Shown here: piece by piece, positions 4,206 through 7,165 of the stretch
Layout of the letters: each line of letters starts with the position of its first letter
How positions within the stretch are numbered: position 1 is the stretch's first letter
NCBI GenBank assembly: GCA_945903655.1
Contig: CAMDOY010000182.1
Coordinates: forward strand, 1-7,165
Direction of reading: 5' to 3'
Length of the DNA stretch: 7,165 nucleotides
Source: Rhizobium sp. Q54
Lineage (GTDB): Bacteria > Pseudomonadota > Alphaproteobacteria > Rhizobiales > Beijerinckiaceae
The notes under the pieces: generated by a model
What the model was told of the DNA's origin: nothing
The model's database searches: none
The model's input: the letters and a program-made list of their open reading frames with translations, nothing else
Position numbers and translations under genes: made by a program

Positions 4206-5792
4206 TCAGGCGCTCGCGCCGCCCGTCATGGCCTCGGGCTTGGTCTTCAGGCGCTTCACCATCAGCTTGTTCAGCGCGGCGATATAGGCGCGCGCCGAGG
4301 CCACCATGGTGTCGGGGTCGGCGCCTTTGGCGGTGACGGACTTCCCGGCCTCGCTGAGGCGCACGGAGACCTCCGCCTGCGCGTCGGTGCCCTGGGTCAC
4401 CGCATGCACCTGGTAGAGTTCCAGGGTGGCCGTGTGGGGCACCAGCGCATGGATGGCGTTGAAGATGGCGTCCACCGGACCATTGCCCACCGCCTGCTTG
4501 GTGATGTGTTCGCCCTCGATGTCGAGGGTGAGCGTCGCCACCTGCGGGCCCATGGTGCCCGCGATCACGGTCAAGGCCTCGACCTTGATGCGCTCGCCCG
4601 CGTGGCCGATCTCGTCATCGACGAGGGCCTCGATATCCTCGTCGTAGATGATCTTCTTGCGGTCGGCGAGGTCCTTGAAGCGGTTGAAGGCGTCCTGCAG
4701 GGCGTTTTCGCCGAGCTCATAGCCCATCTCCTTCAGCTTGGAGCGGAAGGCGTTGCGGCCGGAGTGCTTGCCCATGACGAGCGAGGTCTTGGACACGCCG
4801 ACGCTCTCGGGGGTCATGATCTCGTAGGTCTGGGCGTTCTTGAGCATGCCGTCCTGATGGATGCCGCTCTCATGGGCGAAGGCGTTCCGGCCCACGATGG
4901 CCTTGTTGTACTGTACGGGGAACGAGGTCACCGCCGACACGAGCTTGGAGGCGCGGGTCAGCATGCCCGTCTCGATGTTGTTCATGTAGGGCAGCACGTC
5001 GGAGCGGGTGCGCAGGGCCATCACCACCTCTTCGAGGGCCGCATTGCCCGCGCGCTCGCCAATGCCATTGATGGTGCATTCGATCTGCCGGGCGCCGCCG
5101 TTCAGGCCCGCGAGGGTGTTGGCGACGGCCAGGCCCAGGTCATTGTGGCAATGGACCGAGAAGATCGCCTTGTCGGAGTTCGGCACGCGCTCGCGCACGG
5201 TGCGGAAGATGCGCTCATATTCCTCCGGCACCGTGTAGCCCACGGTGTCCGGGATGTTGATGGTCGTGGCCCCCGCCTTGATGGCCAGCTCCACGGCGCG
5301 GCAGAGGAAGTCGATCTCCGTGCGGGTGCCATCCTCCGCCGACCACTCCACGTCTTCGACGAGGTTGCGGGCGCGGGTGCACTGGGCGGTGATCATGGCG
5401 AGCACCTCCTCCGGGTCCTTCTGCAACTTGTATTTCATGTGCAGGGGGGAGGTGGAGATGAAGGTGTGGATGCGCGGGCGCACCGCATGACGCACGGCCT
5501 CGCCGCAGCGGTCGATGTCCTTGATGGCGGCGCGGGCGAGCCCGGCCACGCTGGCGCGCTTCACCCGCTTGGCGATGGCGGACACCGCCTCGAAATCGCC
5601 ATCGGAGGCGATGGGGAAGCCCGCTTCGATCACATCCACGCCCATGGCGTCGAGGAGGTCGGCGACCTCCAGCTTCTCCTCGAAGGTCATGGTGGCGCCG
5701 GGCGACTGTTCGCCATCGCGCAGGGTGGTGTCGAAGATGATGACGCGGTTGGAGTTGCTGCCGGTCGCGGTGGGGTTGGATGGGTTCGTCAT
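4206..5792 (-). CDS. leuA: 2-isopropylmalate synthase
   Basis: This enzyme (EC 2.3.3.13) condenses acetyl-CoA with 2-oxoisovalerate, the first committed step of leucine synthesis, in the cytoplasm. The 528 residues match the full length of bacterial LeuA. The N-terminal TIM barrel has the DTTLRDGEQSPG signature at 21-32 with R25 and D26. The metal-binding HCH motif is at 214-216, followed by the INGIGERAGNAALEE signature from 241 and FAHESGIHQDG at 305-315. The C-terminal regulatory domain (about 410-515), which gives leucine feedback inhibition, is complete. The ATG at 5792 has AGGA 6 nt upstream. A short Ser/Asn/Thr-rich extension precedes the barrel. The gene has its own promoter, a leucine-rich leader peptide and a terminator, so it is a single-gene unit probably attenuated by leucyl-tRNA supply. 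leuB, leuC and leuD are not in the window. Confidence 0.98.
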   Translation of the reverse strand: MTNPSNPTATGSNSNRVIIFDTTLRDGEQSPGATMTFEEKLEVADLLDAMGVDVIEAGFPIASDGDFEAVSAIAKRVKRASVAGLARAAIKDIDRCGEAVRHAVRPRIHTFISTSPLHMKYKLQKDPEEVLAMITAQCTRARNLVEDVEWSAEDGTRTEIDFLCRAVELAIKAGATTINIPDTVGYTVPEEYERIFRTVRERVPNSDKAIFSVHCHNDLGLAVANTLAGLNGGARQIECTINGIGERAGNAALEEVVMALRTRSDVLPYMNNIETGMLTRASKLVSAVTSFPVQYNKAIVGRNAFAHESGIHQDGMLKNAQTYEIMTPESVGVSKTSLVMGKHSGRNAFRSKLKEMGYELGENALQDAFNRFKDLADRKKIIYDEDIEALVDDEIGHAGERIKVEALTVIAGTMGPQVATLTLDIEGEHITKQAVGNGPVDAIFNAIHALVPHTATLELYQVHAVTQGTDAQAEVSVRLSEAGKSVTAKGADPDTMVASARAYIAALNKLMVKRLKTKPEAMTGGASA

Positions 5793-5858
5793 GGCTGGTC
5801 CTGAATGTCGTCCCGGCTCATGGCTCGGGAAATCGGGGTGTTCGTCTGCGCCTTCGAT

Positions 5859-5898
5859 CCCCTGAGCGCCCAGGCAATGCCCGGCCGGCCCTCAGGGG
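5859..5898 (-). promoter_or_regulatory. Strong hairpin in the leuA leader, candidate attenuator element
   Basis: On the minus strand CCCCTGAG (5898-5891) pairs perfectly with CTCAGGGG (5866-5859). Inside, CCGGGC pairs with GCCTGG around a 3-base loop. The left arm contains the TGA stop of the leader peptide and starts 5 nt after its leucine run, so ribosome position should control folding. No T-tract follows, so any termination here would have to be Rho-dependent, or the hairpin acts by alternative pairing. Confidence 0.6.
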
Positions 5899-5984
5899 CG
5901 GATAAGCAGCAGCAGAAGGCCCGAAAGCGGCGAGGACAGCGCAACAGTCCGCGAGGCGTCAACGCCTGCGTTCGAACCGTTCAT
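5892..5984 (-). CDS. leuL: leuA leader peptide, 30 aa with five consecutive Leu codons
   Basis: The frame runs from ATG 5984 to TGA 5894-5892. Residues 23-27 are Leu-Leu-Leu-Leu-Leu (CTT CTG CTG CTG CTT, 5918-5904), followed by Ile-Arg-Pro and the stop. It lies between the leuA promoter and the leuA start, which is the position and composition of leader peptides that sense leucyl-tRNA. The product itself is expected to be non-functional; the act of translation is the signal. The ATG lacks a good Shine-Dalgarno site. An in-frame GTG at 6005, with GAGGA 4 nt upstream, would add seven residues (MALLATQ, with two more Leu codons) and may be the real start. The gene ends inside the arm of a strong hairpin. 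The symbol leuL is used by analogy with enteric leader peptides. Confidence 0.75.
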   Translation of the reverse strand: MNGSNAGVDASRTVALSSPLSGLLLLLIRP

Positions 5985-6045
5985 CTGGGTGGCCAAAAGC
6001 GCCACGGCGTCCTCATTCCTGATCATCCCTTACTGGGATGCCCAC

Positions 6046-6075
6046 ACTATAGCCGAGAAGGACGGCATCTGACAA
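6046..6075 (-). promoter_or_regulatory. leuA promoter
   Basis: TTGTCA (6075-6070, 5 of 6 consensus bases) and TATAGT (6051-6046, 5 of 6) are 18 bp apart. Transcription should start near 6039, giving a leader of about 250 nt. The first bases can form a small hairpin, CATCCC-AGTAA-GGGATG (6040-6024). Confidence 0.75.
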
Positions 6076-6083
6076 GCTGCCCC

Positions 6084-7064
6084 CTACTCCGCCGTAACCC
6101 CCGCCGCCCGGATCAGCTTGCCCCAATGCTCTGCCTCGGCGCGGGCGAAGGCCTCGGCCTCGCTGGGGGTCAGGGTGGACATGGCGCCGCCGGATTTGGC
6201 GAAGACCTCGATCACCGTGGGATCGGCGCGCACCTTGGTCATCTCGGCCCGCAGGCGCTCCAGCACGGGCTGGGGCGTGGCGCGCGGCGCGAAGAGGCCG
6301 AACCAACTGTCCATGTCCATATCGGCCACGCCGGTCTCCTTGACGCTCGGCAGGTCGGGCGTGGGGCCATAGCGCTTGGCGGTGGAGACGGCGAAGGCCT
6401 TCACCTTCTCGCCCTTCACCTGCGGCAGGGCGGTGGAGGAATTGTCGAAGAAGAGGTCCATGCGCCCGCCCAGCAGATCCTGGTAGACGGGCTGGGCGCC
6501 GCTATAGGGCACATGCACCATGTCGATCTTCGCCAGATGGGCCAGCACGGCTGAGGCCAGATGCTGCCCCGTGCCCCGTCCAGCCGAGGCGTAGTTCAGC
6601 TTGCCGGGGTTGGCGCGGGCGAAGTCGATGACCTCCTTGAGGCTGTTCTGGGGCAGGTCCTTGCGGGCGATGAGCATATAGGGCCAGCTGACCACCATGG
6701 ACACCGGCGTGAAATCGCGCACGGGGTCATAGGAGAGCTTGGGGTAGAGGCCCACGTTGAAGGCCATGTTGGAGACGCCGCCCAGCAGCAGGGTATGGCC
6801 GTCGGGCGCAGCCTTGGAGGCGAGGTCCGTGCCCACCAGCGTGCCGGCGCCCGGGCGATTCTCGACAATCACCGGCTGGCCCAGCAGGGTTTGCAACCGA
6901 TCAGCCACGATGCGCGCCACCGTGTCGAATCCGCCCCCGGGGGGCTGGGGCACGATGATCTTGACCGGGCGGTCAGGAAAATTTTGCGCGCCCGCCGGAA
7001 GCGGCAAGCCGAGGGCTCCGCCCATCAAAAGAGCGGCGAAGGCGCTGCGCCATATGGAAACCAT
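6084..7064 (-). CDS. Bug/TctC family periplasmic tricarboxylate-type solute-binding protein
   Basis: The 326-aa product fits the family length. Residues 1-26 form a Sec signal peptide with cleavage after AGA (MVSIWRSAFAALLMGGALGL, then PLPAGA). The mature protein begins QNFPDRPVKIIVPQPPGGGFD, the typical ligand-loop start of the family. VENRPGAGTLVGTDLASKAAPDG, LYPKLSYDPVRDFTPVSMV and KLNYASAGRGTGQHLA follow, all in family order. Such proteins deliver carboxylates to TctAB-type tripartite carriers, or act as orphan sensors. The ATG at 7064 has GAGGGAG 7 nt upstream; an extension to 7118 would bury the signal peptide. No tctA or tctB is present in the window, though one could lie beyond the right edge. 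Its stop is 9 bp from the leuA -35 with no terminator seen, so read-through into the leuA leader is possible. The ligand cannot be told from sequence. Confidence 0.95.
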   Translation of the reverse strand: MVSIWRSAFAALLMGGALGLPLPAGAQNFPDRPVKIIVPQPPGGGFDTVARIVADRLQTLLGQPVIVENRPGAGTLVGTDLASKAAPDGHTLLLGGVSNMAFNVGLYPKLSYDPVRDFTPVSMVVSWPYMLIARKDLPQNSLKEVIDFARANPGKLNYASAGRGTGQHLASAVLAHLAKIDMVHVPYSGAQPVYQDLLGGRMDLFFDNSSTALPQVKGEKVKAFAVSTAKRYGPTPDLPSVKETGVADMDMDSWFGLFAPRATPQPVLERLRAEMTKVRADPTVIEVFAKSGGAMSTLTPSEAEAFARAEAEHWGKLIRAAGVTAE

Positions 7065-7165
7065 TGAATTTCTCCCTCGAAGTCGCCGCACACTGGTCCA
7101 GAGCGCGCCGCTTGGCAAGCGCGGGAGGGGGGACTAGCGGAATCTTGTGCGTGGAGTAAAACCCC

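Noticed and set aside
4023..5804. 593-codon plus-strand open frame opposite leuA
   Set aside because: It mirrors leuA in GC-rich DNA, its product is a low-complexity Gly/His/Ala-rich sequence, and leuA on the other strand is unmistakable.

Overview
The window looks like the junction between an alphaproteobacterial chromosome and the edge of an integrated accessory element. The right half (about 3420-7165) is GC-rich. It carries housekeeping-type genes, all on the minus strand: a PEGA-type lipoprotein, 2-isopropylmalate synthase (leuA) and a periplasmic Bug/TctC-type solute-binding protein. The protein sequences and the strong GC third-position bias fit Hyphomicrobiales, possibly Xanthobacteraceae; this is inferred from sequence feel, not from a search. 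The left half (1-3345) is visibly poorer in GC. It has short unfamiliar genes with wide gaps, repeats, palindromes and a gene remnant.

The boundary is an intact tRNA-Lys(CTT) gene at 3346-3421. Its 3' end faces the AT-richer side, the usual layout for an element integrated into a tRNA 3' end. Just beyond that end lies a 49-bp imperfect palindrome preceded by an extra copy of the same 9-mer. No integrase is visible, so the other end of the element should lie left of position 1.

The most interesting part is the gene-poor stretch 2331-2839. On the minus strand it holds a candidate C4-type antisense RNA (about 2590-2487) ending in a strong intrinsic terminator. An apical loop and a linker of this RNA are complementary, in correct antiparallel order, to an element just past the terminator. 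A 17-bp exact repeat of that element overlaps the stop codon of a two-helix membrane protein gene 380 bp away. C4 RNAs control antirepressor or replication transcripts in phages P1/P7 and satellite P4, so this looks like the immunity or switch region of a phage-like or satellite-like element. A cluster of TTTACG/CGTAAA hexamers and two palindromes just upstream look like operators. The genes around it are a 147-aa small protein (perhaps DUF6641), a 78-aa membrane protein, and 157-, 72- and 86-aa proteins I do not recognise. A diverged 62-bp fragment of the 147-aa gene at 658-719 shows earlier recombination inside the element.

On the chromosomal side, leuA has a clear promoter (6046-6075) and a leader of about 250 nt. 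The leader encodes a 30-residue peptide with five consecutive leucine codons, and its stop codon lies in the left arm of a strong hairpin. This is the signature of leucine-responsive attenuation, although no U-tract follows the hairpin. leuA ends at a textbook terminator (4152-4180), separating it from the lipoprotein gene. The Bug-type binding protein stops 9 bp before the leuA promoter, with no terminator seen between them.
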